Shown: positions 1 through 11,361, counted from the stretch's first letter. The stretch: 26,258 nt of DNA from Cruorifilaria tuberocauda (GCA_013365365.1 JABVXU010000680.1:1-26258); one strand, 5' to 3'. A program made the numbers and translations. The notes: generated by a model from the sequence alone, not told the origin.

Positions 1-1327
1 ACTTTAATCTCTCTTACTTACTGTTTCTCTAACTTTTTAAGTTTTTATTCATTCTTTTTTTTATAATAAATTTACTATTCATATTACATGTGAACAAAAG
101 AATATGCGATAAGTAGCTAATAGCTTCATGAATTAATAAATTATAATGAAATTATTCAAAAAAAAATTAAAGGCAATTTAATTTGTTGCAAAAAATTAAT
201 AAAAGAAAAAAAATTTAATATTCATTTATTATAATTAATTTTAGCAACTGTTACAATAATTTAATTTTCATGCTTGTACTTAGAATTAGGTTGCTTTATG
301 AAAATATTTAAATTTTGACTGTAAAATGGAAGTAAAAAAATAACGTCTAGCATCATTATGAAGTTTCGAGAAATTAATTGAAGTAAATAAAATATTTAAA
401 TTTCTCAAAATTACTTTTGAAACAAAGTTAAACTTCGAGATGATCTGATCGAAGTGAAAGTTATCCGAGAAAAATGTTAATTTGCTAAGCAAAGAAAATA
501 TATGCATGGATTAGCACATATAGAGATGAGTAAGTATTATTCATGACAAAGTATATGTTAATTTCATTTCCTTCCTGATTTCGAATTTAATTCAAATTTA
601 AATAATCGACCGAAAATATCTCTAATAATCAATATCTATTTATTATTGATTACTGGTTATGATATATATATTTGCAATACGATAAATATTTGTTTTTGTT
701 TACTATTTATTTAAATTTTCATATGTTCAATTTGTAAACAATATAAAACAAAAAGACTAAATGACAGGAAATAAATTTAATGTAATGTGTGATTTAGAAA
801 AGGAAAATCGAAAAAGCAAATTAGCAATTAGCTACTTTTTTTCGAACTTTACACCTTCTCACTTTTAGCTAGCAGTCTTCGATGATTCATGAATCACTCA
901 TTCAATTAACTATTCATTCAAAAATCATTTTAAGCAATTATCATTTTACTGAATGAAATAAAATATAAACTTTTGACAGGAAAGAATTTCATTTATTGAT
1001 TGAATTAAATTACTACGAATTTTTGCATGATTCGTTTTTTTTTGAAAACAGAATTTTGTTTTCTTTCTCATTTTGATTTTAGCTAAATTCAATCAATGTT
1101 AGCTTTTTTGGCTTTTTTTTTACTTCAATGATTTCATACAAAGATTTTTTTGATGCAATTTTTGGTCTTTAAAAAAAAAAAAAAGAAAACATTATTTGTT
1201 AGAATGATTGATGGTTGATGGAAAATTACTGAATGAAAAATTTTCCTCTCGAAAGAAAATTATCTTTTCCACTTTTATGTGAAGCAAATAAATTATCGAT
1301 TCAAGTAATGTTGTTTGTTTTTGCCCC

Positions 1328-1362
1328 ACCGGAAATGGTAGACGGAAAAAAAGCCATCCGGT
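1328..1362. repeat. Short GC-richer inverted repeat
   Basis: ACCGGA (1328-1333) and TCCGGT (1357-1362) are perfect inverted arms. Three further pairs (TGG with CCA) form if two bases are bulged, with a loop rich in A. It stands out because the surrounding DNA is almost free of CG dinucleotides. The function is unknown; it could be a binding site pair or a chance hairpin. Confidence 0.4.
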
Positions 1363-2087
1363 AAATCATTTCCTTTACTTTCATCCATTAATCTTTGCTT
1401 CACAGGAAAAGCTTTTGTATCAAATCGAGCAATATTTTTCTTTTACTATTTTTACAACAATTAAACTAACGAATATTTTAATTTCATTTAATTTAATTTA
1501 ACTTTATTTCTTTTTTGTAAAATTTTAATTTAATTTAATTTCGTATTTTTTATTTAATTTCATCAATTTCACATTTTGCATATTTTTTAAATGAAAGTTA
1601 AAAAAAAAAGTTTTACTTTCATTTTTCTCAAAAAAAAAATTTAATTTACATTTCTACGTTGTTTACTTTATTCTTACTTTTGCAAGTTTTCGTCACTTTT
1701 CTATTTTTCTAAAATTTGAACGAAGCAAAAATTTAATTATGAATTTAACAAAATTTCACAAAATATGTAGAAAAAAAACATGAAATTAAGTTAATTAAGA
1801 AAAAGTTTTGGAAATTGTAACAACAAATTACTTATTATATATGCAAATGCATTTTCCAAACTTTGCATGAATTGTCAATAAATATAATATTGAAAAGTGA
1901 AATGATTTGATTTCTTAATTTTATCACGACGTCTTATTTTCCACATAGGAAAATTAAATTTGCATAAAGCATATGGGGAAAAATTAATGGAATGAAATTG
2001 AATTTGCTCGGTGAAATTTGCTAAAATGAAATGAATGCATGAATTGAAGGAAATAAATTAAACTAACATATTGCTAGACTGATAATA

Positions 2088-2375
2088 GCTATCAGATTGA
2101 TAGTACCAATCAATAATCGTTTTTAGAAATGAAAGTATAAAAAAAAAGTTGTAAAAAATAAAGGAAACTTCTAACAAGAGATAATTTATAATCTAGTAAA
2201 AATATCAATTAAAATTTTTAATAAATTTTTTTATCAACGATTATTTATTTTGATAATTTTGATAAAATTATCTTTTTATCACCGTAATGTTTGATTTAAA
2301 AGATCAAATAATATTTTACAATACTTTTACTTCTAAAATGATTATTGATTGATACTATCAATCTGATAGTGATAG
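2088..2375. repeat. Hairpin (MITE-like) element with long terminal inverted repeats
   Basis: The left arm (about 2090-2150) and the reverse complement of the right arm (about 2305-2372) match for roughly 60 bases with few differences. The shared core is CTATCAGATTGATAGTA followed by CAATCAATAATC. The arms enclose about 150 nt of very AT-rich DNA and no coding capacity. Each arm also contains its own small palindrome, CTATCA-GAT-TGATAG. Size, arms and lack of genes fit a non-autonomous foldback or MITE-type DNA element. I could not identify a clear target-site duplication. Confidence 0.55.
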
Positions 2376-3045
2376 GAAAATACGTGAAATTTACCTTTGC
2401 TGTTATTTTGAATGCATTTAAAAATGATTATTATAAAATTACGATTAATTACAAAGTATCCATTTCACGTCATTTAGATCATTTTTTACTCGTACGTGAT
2501 AATTTTCAGCGAATTCTAATTTTATTTCATGCCACTAGAATTTGTCGAAATTTTTTTCGCTTGCATACAAATATAAATGTAGCAGCATGAATAGTTTAAT
2601 TACTAATTAATTAATATTCATTTTCAAAATCGAGAAAATTTTTAATTAAGTTCGATATTTGCAAAATGCAATTATGAAAATGTAAGAGATTTCAGTATTA
2701 ATCTCTTAAAATGAAGTATAATATTAAGCAGTGATATTAATGGACCGGCTTGGAATAATTCTTAATTTTCCAACTCAAAATGTTTGAGAAATTTTCAAAA
2801 AATCAATAAATCGATAAATCAACGAAACAAATGCTATGCATTGTTTGTGGCATTTCATCAATTGGATTTAATACTTTTTTCTCATCTCTTTTGCATGATT
2901 GAATGATATTGAATAAATGCAATGAATTTATATAATTTTAAAATTGAATAAAAAAAATTATCAGTAATACCATGATTATTATTTCACATTATCATGAATA
3001 TCATGTTTATCATTTTATATTATCATTATTACCATTTTACAATTA

Positions 3046-3117
3046 GTATTTCGAATTTATCCATATCATCATGAATATATCATGATTATCACTTTACAAT
3101 TAGTATTTCGAATTTAT
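3046..3117. repeat. Direct duplication of about 23 nt
   Basis: The string ACAATTAGTATTTCGAATTT followed by ATC occurs twice here, about 55 nt apart, within a run of related ATCATGAATAT/ATCATGATTATC words. It looks like a decayed tandem duplication. I see no function. Confidence 0.5.
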
Positions 3118-3714
3118 CTTTTATTTTTTTATTGATTTTCATTACTCGCTTCGCTGAACTCTTTCATTTTGCTTTTCTAATTAACGATGAAGCAGTAAAT
3201 AATTTTTCACGAAGTTGATTTTTTAAATGTCGAATTTAAAAAATAGTAAAATTTAACTTCTATCTAACAATTAGCAAAACTTTGCTTATACCTTAAACGA
3301 TAAGTAATGAATAATGAGTAATAATAATATTTTTCTTTGTTTCTCTTGTGTGCTAAATGAAATTTAAATGTAAGCATCTCTATTCTAACTTTTCTCTCTT
3401 TTCTAATAAGTTTTTTGAATGATAAATTAGCCTGGATTGATAGCTTAAGAAAGCTTAACTTAAATTATCCCTCTACACTTTTAACTTTTTTAAAAAAAAA
3501 TAAATAAGTAAAGAAAGTTTCAATTTTGAGAAAATGTAAATAATGCTAGAAAAAATGTTCTATTTTCTTCATTATGCTAATTTTTATCCTTTTGTCGCTC
3601 ATAATTTTTATTAAAAGGAAATAATTTAAAAAAGACGAAATTCGTCCTTTTCTTCTTGTTTTTATTTTTTTTTAAATCAAAATCAGTTTATTTTTACTTT
3701 ATCTTTTAATTATA

Positions 3715-3863
3715 TTTTTAATTTATGATTTTAACTTAACTTAAAATTTAAGTATTCGTCATATTTACTTATTGTATTTACTGTAAGGTTTTTAATTTAT
3801 GATTTTAACTTAAAATTTAAGTATTTTCCATATTTACTTCTTGTATTTATTGTAAGGTTTTTT
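3715..3863. repeat. 74-nt tandem duplication (two copies)
   Basis: Two adjacent copies begin TTTTTAATTTATGATTTTAA at 3715 and 3789, and both end in GTAAGGTTTTT. They differ by a 5-base indel (an extra AACTT in the first copy) and a handful of substitutions, so the duplication is not brand new. It is noncoding. Confidence 0.75.
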
Positions 3864-4344
3864 AATTAATTATTAATATTTGATTAATTAATTAATATTT
3901 ATATTAATAAGAATTGAAAATGAATGAATTACAGAGAAAATATTTTCTGTTCCATTATTTGCTTCATCTTCCTATAATGATTTTTGATTATTTATGTAAT
4001 TAAATGAAATTGATTAACTTAAAAATTGTTCTTAGATACAAAAATCGATTTAAGTAAGACAGTTCAAAAAATTTTAAATGATAAAGGTTAAAATATTTTC
4101 AGATAATGTTAATCAATTAATAATTAATCTAAAACTTGTTGTTCAATATGAAAATATTACCACTCGAATTTTTTTTCCAATTTAGTAAAAAAAACTTTAG
4201 AGTAAGCTTGTTTAATAAAAGTGAACTGTTTAAATTTGAAAGTAATAACTGAAATATGAAATATATAAATTTCACATATTGCAATTATTCCAATTGCCAT
4301 TAATTCAATCATTTAATTTATATTGATTTTGCAATGAAAGTGAA

Positions 4345-4475
4345 GAATACTTACACAGTAATAACATATATACAAGCAAATGGTTTAGGTTAATTATTAA
4401 ACATTTTCAGGTTCGTTATTCAATTAATAATTAACCTAAAACATTTACTGGTATATGTTATCAGTACAAGTATTC
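4345..4475. repeat. Second hairpin (MITE-like) element
   Basis: The ends are GAATACTT (4345) and AAGTATTC (ending 4475). Reading inward, both arms share TAACATATA, then AAATG, then TTTAGGTTAATTATTAA with scattered mismatches, so nearly the whole 131 nt folds back on itself. A diverged half-copy of the inner arm (CAATTAATAATTAATCTAAAAC) occurs at about 4113-4134, which suggests more than one insertion of the family nearby. No coding capacity. Confidence 0.5.
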
Positions 4476-6714
4476 TCATGCTTAATTAATATTATGTACT
4501 TGTGCTATATCTTAAATTTTAATGAAGAAATTTCAACTTTGATTAAATCATCGATCGGAACATTCTCTTCGATATATAGCTAATACTTGAACATTATTGA
4601 TTGTAAAATGGATAAAATTACAGCATTTTTTTAAAATAAGAATAAAATGAAAATTGGATTTGAATTAATTCAATGGAAATAATAGAAAATGAAATTCTGA
4701 GGTCAAAAGGTCATTACTAACATATGTGTCATTAAATGTCTTAAGGAGAAGAATTTTTAAGAAGAAATTTGAAAAAATAAAGTATGTAAATATGATATAA
4801 AAGCTTACTCTAATTCATTAGAATTACTATTATTTAAGTATTATCTATTCATTTCACAAATAAAAGTTATATTTTTTAACATTTTTGAAATATCGATCGA
4901 ATGAAAATAGACATAAATGAATTAGCGTATCAGTTTTGTTAAGCTTAATAGCAATACTTAATTAAGATTAATTGAAATTAATTAAGATTTTAAATTAAAG
5001 ACATATTACTGATAACGGCTTTGAGCTTATCAAATCTTTTGGACATTTTTAAAATTCCAAAAAAAATGACATGATTTGATAGATTTGCTGTTAGAAATTG
5101 CTAGAGAAGTTAGTAAAAGCTAAGAAGTGCAAGTTATCGATACGAGTAATTAAGAAATATATTAGCATGCTTTAAAAGGTATAGAATGATTAAATCAAAA
5201 TATGAATAGTTAAATCAATCGAATAGATTTATCGAGAAATTTTCTTTTTTTTTTCAATTTAAATCATTTAAATTGTCACATTTTAAGACTTTAAAATGTT
5301 AGTACTTTTTACCTTCGGAAAGTGAAAATTACTTGAACTTAAATTTTTTTTTGAAATTTTTAAACGAATAAAATTGAAATTGAAATGTCAAATAATCGAT
5401 TAAGAAACTATCATTTAGCTACTTTCTTAGCTAGGAAGCCAAGATTTAATCTTAATAACACTAATAACATCATTTTTTTTTTCTTCATTGCATTTGCTCT
5501 TTTCGTATTAATAATTTCAGTGAAAAAAAAAAAAAAAACATAATTTTCTTTTTTGAAATCAAATATTGACAGTTAATAAAAGATTGCGAGAGATTAGAAC
5601 GAATTAGAAAATCAAAATTACCTTTTCTTATTACTTTTTACATATTACTGCTATTTTAAACATTAATATCAATTGATTGAATTATTTTCAGCATGAAATG
5701 TACTTTTGAAAGTAAGTGCAAAGTAGATTCCCGTAAAAATTTTTTTTGCTCAAATAACTTTTAGCACTAATATTTACTGATAATCATATTTTTTAAGTTC
5801 CATGATCTTCAATCTTAGATAGAAATTCAAGCGTAGAAATTCTAAATTCTTTCTTTATATTTAAAATTATCAAAATAAGAAAAGAAAAAGAAAAAATAGT
5901 GAAAATAAATGATATTTGAATTGAAAAAATTTTTAACTGATTAATTTGAATTGAATAAAATATCGGAATTGAATTCTTTTTAATATTAATTATTCATTAG
6001 TTGTTATTTTCAAAATAGCCTTTTTTTTTTTAATGACGTTTTTTACGAAACATAACAATTTAATAGCAGTTTATTTATAGTAGTAATTAATAATTAATTA
6101 TGTTTGTGAATAAAACAAAATATAGAAAGGATATAATATAATAGAGTGATTGAAATTTTTGTTTTGGCATCATAAAAACTGAAAATGTTAACCTTTTTTC
6201 CTTATCGTTGTCCAGAATGAATTATCACTATATCATATCAATTGTTTATCATCGAATCATTGCTATGATTTTTGTTTTTGGCTAAGTAAAATTACAAATC
6301 CTTGTGTATTTATTCAATTGATTTACGAAGTTTTAAAAAAAAATTTTCTTAACTATATTTACTCTATTTAAAAAAGTTATTTAAAATTGTGTTACTGTAT
6401 TTAAAAAATCATAGTATATATCAGGAGCAATCATTCTCATAAATTCTTCCTTAATATTAAAAATTATCAAAATATGAAAAAAGAAAATATCTGATATTTC
6501 TTTAAATTTCACTTCGAACAGTTTAAACTTTTGGATAAAGTTTATTTTGATAATCAATATTTTGAGAAGATAATTCTTCTGATTTCATTGAGAGAGAAAA
6601 AAAAAACTTTCCAAAGTTTTGTTTGATTTTTTTTTTCTCCTCTTTAACAAATGACATAAAAACGATAATATCATTTAACTTGGAAGCAGAGAATTCATAG
6701 TTTGATCAGTTGAA

Positions 6715-6845
6715 GCGGAAAAGTGCGATTCCGATTATCATCTCATGAAGTTTGCGCATAGCCAATTGCTAATATCTTACGCCTTCTTCACACTTTTCAA
6801 ACCTTTGCTTAATTTATCCGTCAACGCTAGCAACACCTTCTCCTA
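6715..6845. other. GC-elevated island in the 5' flank
   Basis: Counting 6721-6840 by hand gives 48 G or C in 120 bases, clearly above the surrounding DNA. Homopolymer runs are absent and a CCAAT word occurs (6762-6766). No frame on the + strand stays open through it. On the minus strand a 21-codon stretch is open but has no recognisable similarity. It is directly followed by the 65-nt tandem repeat. It may be a conserved regulatory element or a small unrecognised exon. Confidence 0.35.
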
Positions 6846-6958
6846 ATCAAACTGCTAAAATTATTTCTTTTTATTATTTTATCAAATCATTCATCTTTGC
6901 CTCTTTTTTTGAAATCTCAATTAATCAATCATTTTGAAAGTTATCATGCTGTTTATTT

Positions 6959-7146
6959 CTTATCATTCATCTTATCTACTGTATTACGTTGATCACTTTG
7001 CTACTTGGTTTGCATAGTTTACTCTTATCATTCATCTTATCTACTGTATTACGTTGATCACTTTGTTACTTGGTTTGCATAGTTTACTCTTATCATTCAT
7101 CTTATCTACTGTATTACGTTGATCACTTTGCTATTTGGTTTGCATA
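6959..7146. repeat. 65-nt tandem repeat, nearly three copies
   Basis: Copies start with CTTATCATTCATCTTATCTA at 6959, 7024 and 7089, giving an exact period of 65. They differ at only a few positions (GCTACTT, GTTACTT and GCTATTT variants), so the array is young. The unit contains TACTGTATTACGTTGATCAC, a relatively complex sequence for this region. The spacing is continuous with no unique spacers, so it is a minisatellite and not a CRISPR array. Confidence 0.9.
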
Positions 7147-9290
7147 ACTTTGATATGTATGTTGTGCAACTTCTATGGATTTAAAAAATCAACAATTATA
7201 ATTTATTATCTATAAAAAAATATTAAACTATCAAAAACTAAAAAAATAAATGTTACATTGCAAAGCAAAAAAAAGTCGTAAATATTAATCGGAACAAATA
7301 AATAAATAAACAATTAACAATAGTTAAATTTGAAAAAAAAATTGAAAATACGATTCTGCAATTATATAAATAATTTAAAACTTTTGTCGAACCTTTCTAA
7401 TTTGAAAAAAATAGTTAAATCATTTTAAGATTCACTATCAGTGATTACTTTTACCAATTTATTTATCATCTTATTTACCACTATACTTCATGCTTCTTTT
7501 TCACTCTTCTTTAACTCTTCTTCTTCTCCGCTGCCGATAAGTATTTTTAATTTTAATATATTTTAAAATTAAGCTAAAATATTATCTCTAATAACTATAT
7601 GATTATTAATTAATTAATCGTGATCCTTGATAATTGTGAATTAATCGTAATAGTTAATTGTGCATAAAGATTAATGTCGTATAACGTATTGTCACTTTCT
7701 AAATCAAAGTAATTATAATTACAGTTTTGGCCAATAAAGTATAGTGATATGAGTGAAACATGGAAGTTGAAAAAGCGAAATTTGAAAATTCATGCTATCT
7801 TCAATTTATATGTATACAATTAAAATTTAATTACAATATACAATTTGTATTAGTATAGCATTAAGCGTATTTGTAATCTTTTATTAAACATTCATGTCAG
7901 TAAGCTAATAAACAACAACAAGCTTAAAATAAAGATCTCCTCTGAAAATTTAATTTTTAATAAATTTTATAGCTTTTATATTTATTCAAATTATTAGGAT
8001 AACATTTATTTTTTTTATAAACTTCTAGTAAATTAGATAAAACTAATTCGTAGTAATGATTTTATAATCATCATAATGTTTATCAAAATATGTAATCACT
8101 GTAATAATTATACAATGAAAGATAAAAAGATAATTCTGAATCAGCTTTATAAGCAATTAATTAATTAATGATTTTAGCTATATACCAAATATATTTAAAT
8201 CCTAATTACAATAGTACCATAATTAACAATAGGAATACAATAATTGTAATAGGAATAAGCTAAAATAGTACCATAATTACATACTAATTTGTAAATAAGT
8301 ATTAAGCATCGATGTACAGTAACATAAATAACATTGATAGCAGTAATTAGCAATAGTAATAAATAATATTTCAACTACTGTTAATTTCTTTATTGTTCGA
8401 ATTCCACTAAATTTCATTAGTTTTCCTTTTTTATTTTTCAATTTCAGTAGCAATTTCAAAATTTCATAATCTTTTTTTCTCCTACATTTTTAAATTTCAA
8501 TTAAAATTCATTTAAAAGTGATGTTTGCCTAAATTCACGAAAAATCATACATCCTCCATCAAAAAATTTTTTGAATTAATTTATTGATAAATAATTTTAA
8601 TGTTAATGAAATTTTTTCCTCTTTTAATCTTTCCTCTTTTCCGTTTACACAATCTGGAAACAATAAGTAATTGCGTGACTAAGTATAACTAATTACTGGA
8701 ATAAGTAATATATTTATTTAATAAAAGTACATAAAGTACATTTAATAAAACTACATAAATCATTGTACTTTCAAGTTGTCTGATAATATTTTTACCTTTT
8801 TGAAAGAGCTTTTTTGACGCACTTAGCAAATTTTTGATTTAATGATTACAGTATATAATTAACAGTAATTATTGTCAATTGTTTTTTTTTAATTTTTTCA
8901 TTTACAGTAGCGATATTAATGAGAACGATAATTTTAACTTTTGAAAAAGCTAAATGAAATAAGTCAAAAGTGTGAGTCATGAAAATAAAGGAAAAAAAAA
9001 GTAAACAAATTGTTTACATTTTTCATTTCCTTCATTGATTAGTTGCTAATTCTAAGATTTTATTGGTCAACAGGTCAAGATTGAAATATGATCAAATATT
9101 GCTTATCTATTTCCTGCACGGTAATTAATTATTTATTTCGAAATTTCAATTTTCGAATAAAATGAGTAAATCGTTTTAAATCATTCTTTGTTTGTATTTC
9201 AAAATGTTTTTTTAAGATCTTTAGTAAGATAATAGTAAGATCAAAATAATTCTTCAAATGATCAATGATAAATAACTTTTTTACTCCTGT

Positions 9291-9379
9291 AAGTTATTTA
9301 ATTTAATTTTATGTTAACATAAGCTATTTACTTTAACTTTATGTTGGCATAAGTTATTTATTTTAACTTGTGTTGGCGT
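9291..9379. repeat. 30-nt tandem repeat, three copies
   Basis: Three adjacent units begin AAGTTATTTA, AAGCTATTTA and AAGTTATTTA at 9291, 9321 and 9351. Each ends in a variant of ATGTTAACAT/ATGTTGGCAT/GTGTTGGCGT. The first two are exactly 30 nt and the last has one base less. No coding potential. Confidence 0.8.
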
Positions 9380-9914
9380 AGAATGGCAAATTAAGTAGAC
9401 AAAAAAAGTGCAAAAAGACATTTAAATATATTTTGTTGATTAAAAATTATTATCTATTAAAATCTAATTAATTATTTGATAATTTGTTTAATTTATTCAA
9501 TTTAGTCACTTACTTACTTTCATTGTTTGTTTTCATATGTATCTTTTACTTTAATTTTTTTACCTGCAATTCTTTTTCTTCTGTAAATTTCATCCAGCAG
9601 TTCTGTAGGCGTATTATACTAGAAAATAAATCATTCTAAAAGAAATTGCAATATGAAACTTTTATTAATCTGTTGCTTGCATTTCAGGTTGGTTTATTCT
9701 TTTATGGTAACAAATGAAATATTTAATTATTTTATATTACTTATTTCTCCTCTTCACTTATTTGTAATTTTTAATGGCTGAAAAATCGTTGACCTTTTAT
9801 ATTTCTTCTCTTTCAACCATTCTCTCTTCATTTATTTAAATTTTCTGCTTAATAACACAAAATTATCTGTTCACAAAAAAATCCAAAAAGAAGTTATAAA
9901 ACTCATTTCTTATT

Positions 9915-10225
9915 CCAAATTATAAAATTCATAATTCAAATTAAATTAAAATTGAAATAGTAATATTAGAATATATAAAATTCACAATATTTCTTTTTTT
10001 CAATTTTCAATTTACAATAGAATATTGAAGTTATTAAATTATATTAAAGTTAGAATTAAATTTAAAATAATGTTTAAACTATAAAATTCTTTTTTCAATT
10101 CACAAATGAATATTTAAGCTATTAAATTAAATTAAAATTAAAATTAAAATAATATTATTAAAATTATAAAATTCATAATATTTCTTTTTTCTAATTTACA
10201 ATTAAATATTAAACTTATTGTTTCT
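9915..10225. repeat. Degenerate repeat of about 85-105 nt
   Basis: The block TATAAAATTC, then (A/T)CTTTTTTCAATTT(A/C)CAA, then AATATTxAAxxTATTAAATTA recurs starting near 9975, 10080 and 10165, with a partial start near 9918. It is strongly diverged and biased to AATT words, so it is either an old tandem array or simple-sequence slippage. Confidence 0.5.
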
Positions 10226-10450
10226 TTGTTTTTTTTTAAAAAATTCATAATCAAAAAAGAAATTGTTATAATTTCTTGACAATTATAACAACCAATCCAT
10301 TCCTTTCTATTTACTTTTTCTTTTCCTTCTTTTTTTCATGCTTCAGTGAAATATTTCATTTTGATAAATGACTTTAAAATATGTACTTAAAAATGAAATC
10401 AATAATTTTCCGCCTTTCATAACGGTATAAAAATTTTGAGTTGACAAAAT

Positions 10451-10527
10451 AAGGAAAGGAGAAGAGAATAGGAAGAAAGAAAAAGAAAAAAAGAGAAAGA
10501 GAAAGGGACGAGGAAAAAGGGAAAAAG
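10451..10527 (+). other. Polypurine tract upstream of the gene
   Basis: Over 77 bases the + strand has only A and G except for one T (10469) and one C (10509). It lies about 590-660 nt upstream of the proposed start codon. Such homopurine/homopyrimidine tracts can form triplex (H-DNA) or nucleosome-poor DNA and are common near promoters. Whether this one acts that way is inference. Confidence 0.6.
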
Positions 10528-10800
10528 CTAAAAAAGCAATTCATTTCATGAAAAATGGCTTCAAATTGTTTTTTTTTTGTTTTGTTTTAAAGATATATTA
10601 AAAATTTTTGCTTTTCCATTAAATTTTGCAAAAATTTTCAAAAAATTATATAATATATTTTTATAAAATCATCGATTTATCGATTTTTTATGATGAAATT
10701 TCTCAAAAATTCTATAATCCTTTTTTCCTTTTTTAAAGAACCGAATAAAATTGATAAAATTAAACTTTAATTATAATTAATAAAATGATGTAATATCAAT

Positions 10801-11114
10801 ATTTGCAGCATTCATCAAGCAAAAAAAAAAAACATGAAGTTACTTTAAATACTGTAAAAATTGAAAATAAAAGAATTGTTGGATATCAAAATCAAATTTC
10901 TGATATGCTAATATTTAGCTGGACGATAAAGACGGTCGAATTATACAGTAACCATCAAATTGGTTGCAAGAAAAACAAGCCTTATAAGAAATGATACCAA
11001 AAGTATCGGTAGTTATGCTACCAATAACAGTAAAACTGTTACTTTTGGCTTATCAATTATGATATCAATAAATGATAAAAATCGGAAATATCCGGATCAA
11101 TCAAAACGATCGTG
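10801..11114 (+). promoter_or_regulatory. ptp-3: Putative 5' leader with possible splice acceptor and upstream ORFs
   Basis: TATTTGCAG ending at 10808 is a reasonable nematode acceptor, so it could take a spliced leader or an upstream noncoding exon. If so, the leader is about 306 nt long. It contains several short AUG-started frames: 10834-10848 (4 codons), 10904-10994 (29 codons) and 10991-11062 (23 codons, starting inside the TGA of the previous one). It also contains a stem structure listed separately. The reading frame of the signal-peptide exon is closed by TAA at 11076-11078, so this stretch is not coding for the receptor. Confidence 0.35.
10997..11048 (+). repeat. Three-stem inverted-repeat structure before the start codon
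   Basis: The outer arms CCAAAAGTA (10997-11005) and TACTTTTGG (11040-11048) pair perfectly over 9 bp. Inside them are two complete hairpins: GGTAG/CTACC (11008-11012 with 11018-11022, loop of 5) and AACAGT/ACTGTT (11026-11031 with 11035-11040, loop of 3; the last base is shared with the outer stem). This is a three-way-junction layout. It lies 67 nt upstream of the proposed ATG. It may be an RNA structure in the leader or a DNA cruciform. Confidence 0.5.
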
Positions 11115-11238
11115 ATGAAACGGAGAAAAACCGATTCAGTGATAAAAAAATTGGCCTTGTTGAATGCAACAAAATTATCCTGCTCAAACTTCATCTTTCT
11201 CCTATCTTTTTTTGCTTTCGTCAAATCTGCATATGACG
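11115..11238 (+). CDS. ptp-3: Exon 1: start codon and signal peptide
   Basis: ATG 11115 is the first ATG after an in-frame TAA at 11076. It opens a 41-residue stretch with a basic N-region (MKRRK), then a hydrophobic core (FIFLLSFFAF, residues 26-35) and a likely signal peptidase site after VKS (36-38). It ends GAC-G at a near-perfect donor (GTAAGA), phase 1, which joins exon 2 to give Asp42. The basic N-region is long for a signal peptide and no other in-frame ATG is available. A start in an upstream exon or a non-AUG codon cannot be excluded. Confidence 0.65.
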
Positions 11239-11289
11239 GTAAGAATTCTTTACTTAAATTTCTCCGGTTTTTGGTTTTTCCTGAAATCA

Positions 11290-11361
<72 letters not shown>

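Larger units (their letters stand above)
1..10808. other. AT-rich 5' flank without a supportable gene
   Basis: The open frames in this stretch are short, low in complexity and rich in Phe, Lys, Asn and Ile. None shows a family motif or a chain of phase-compatible exons. Homopolymer A/T runs are frequent. The distinct contents are annotated separately: hairpin elements, tandem repeats, a GC-elevated island and a purine tract. The remainder, notably 1-1320, 4480-6700, 7150-9290 and 9400-9900, shows nothing beyond AT-rich filler. It probably holds the promoter and distal control elements of the receptor gene downstream, but no TATA box or initiator can be named with confidence. Confidence 0.7.

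Noticed and set aside
286..507. Minus-strand open frame of 73 codons
   Set aside because: Low-complexity Phe/Lys/Ser composition, no motif, no neighbouring exon.
2345..2590. Plus-strand open frame of 81 codons
   Set aside because: It starts inside the hairpin element, shows no family motif and has ordinary AT-rich codon content.
6959..7146. CRISPR-like array
   Set aside because: The units are contiguous with no unique spacers, in an animal nuclear gene flank.
8277..8459. Minus-strand 60-codon open frame
   Set aside because: No motif; composition matches the noncoding flank.
9653..9687. Alternative first exon with a short hydrophobic N-terminus (MKLLLICCLHF) and a GT after CATTTCAG
   Set aside because: It would exit in phase 2, but exon 2 at 11787 needs phase 1. 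The CATTTCAG looks more like an acceptor than an exon end.
11112..11114. GTG as the start codon
   Set aside because: It is directly followed by an ATG in frame at 11115, which a eukaryotic ribosome would use.
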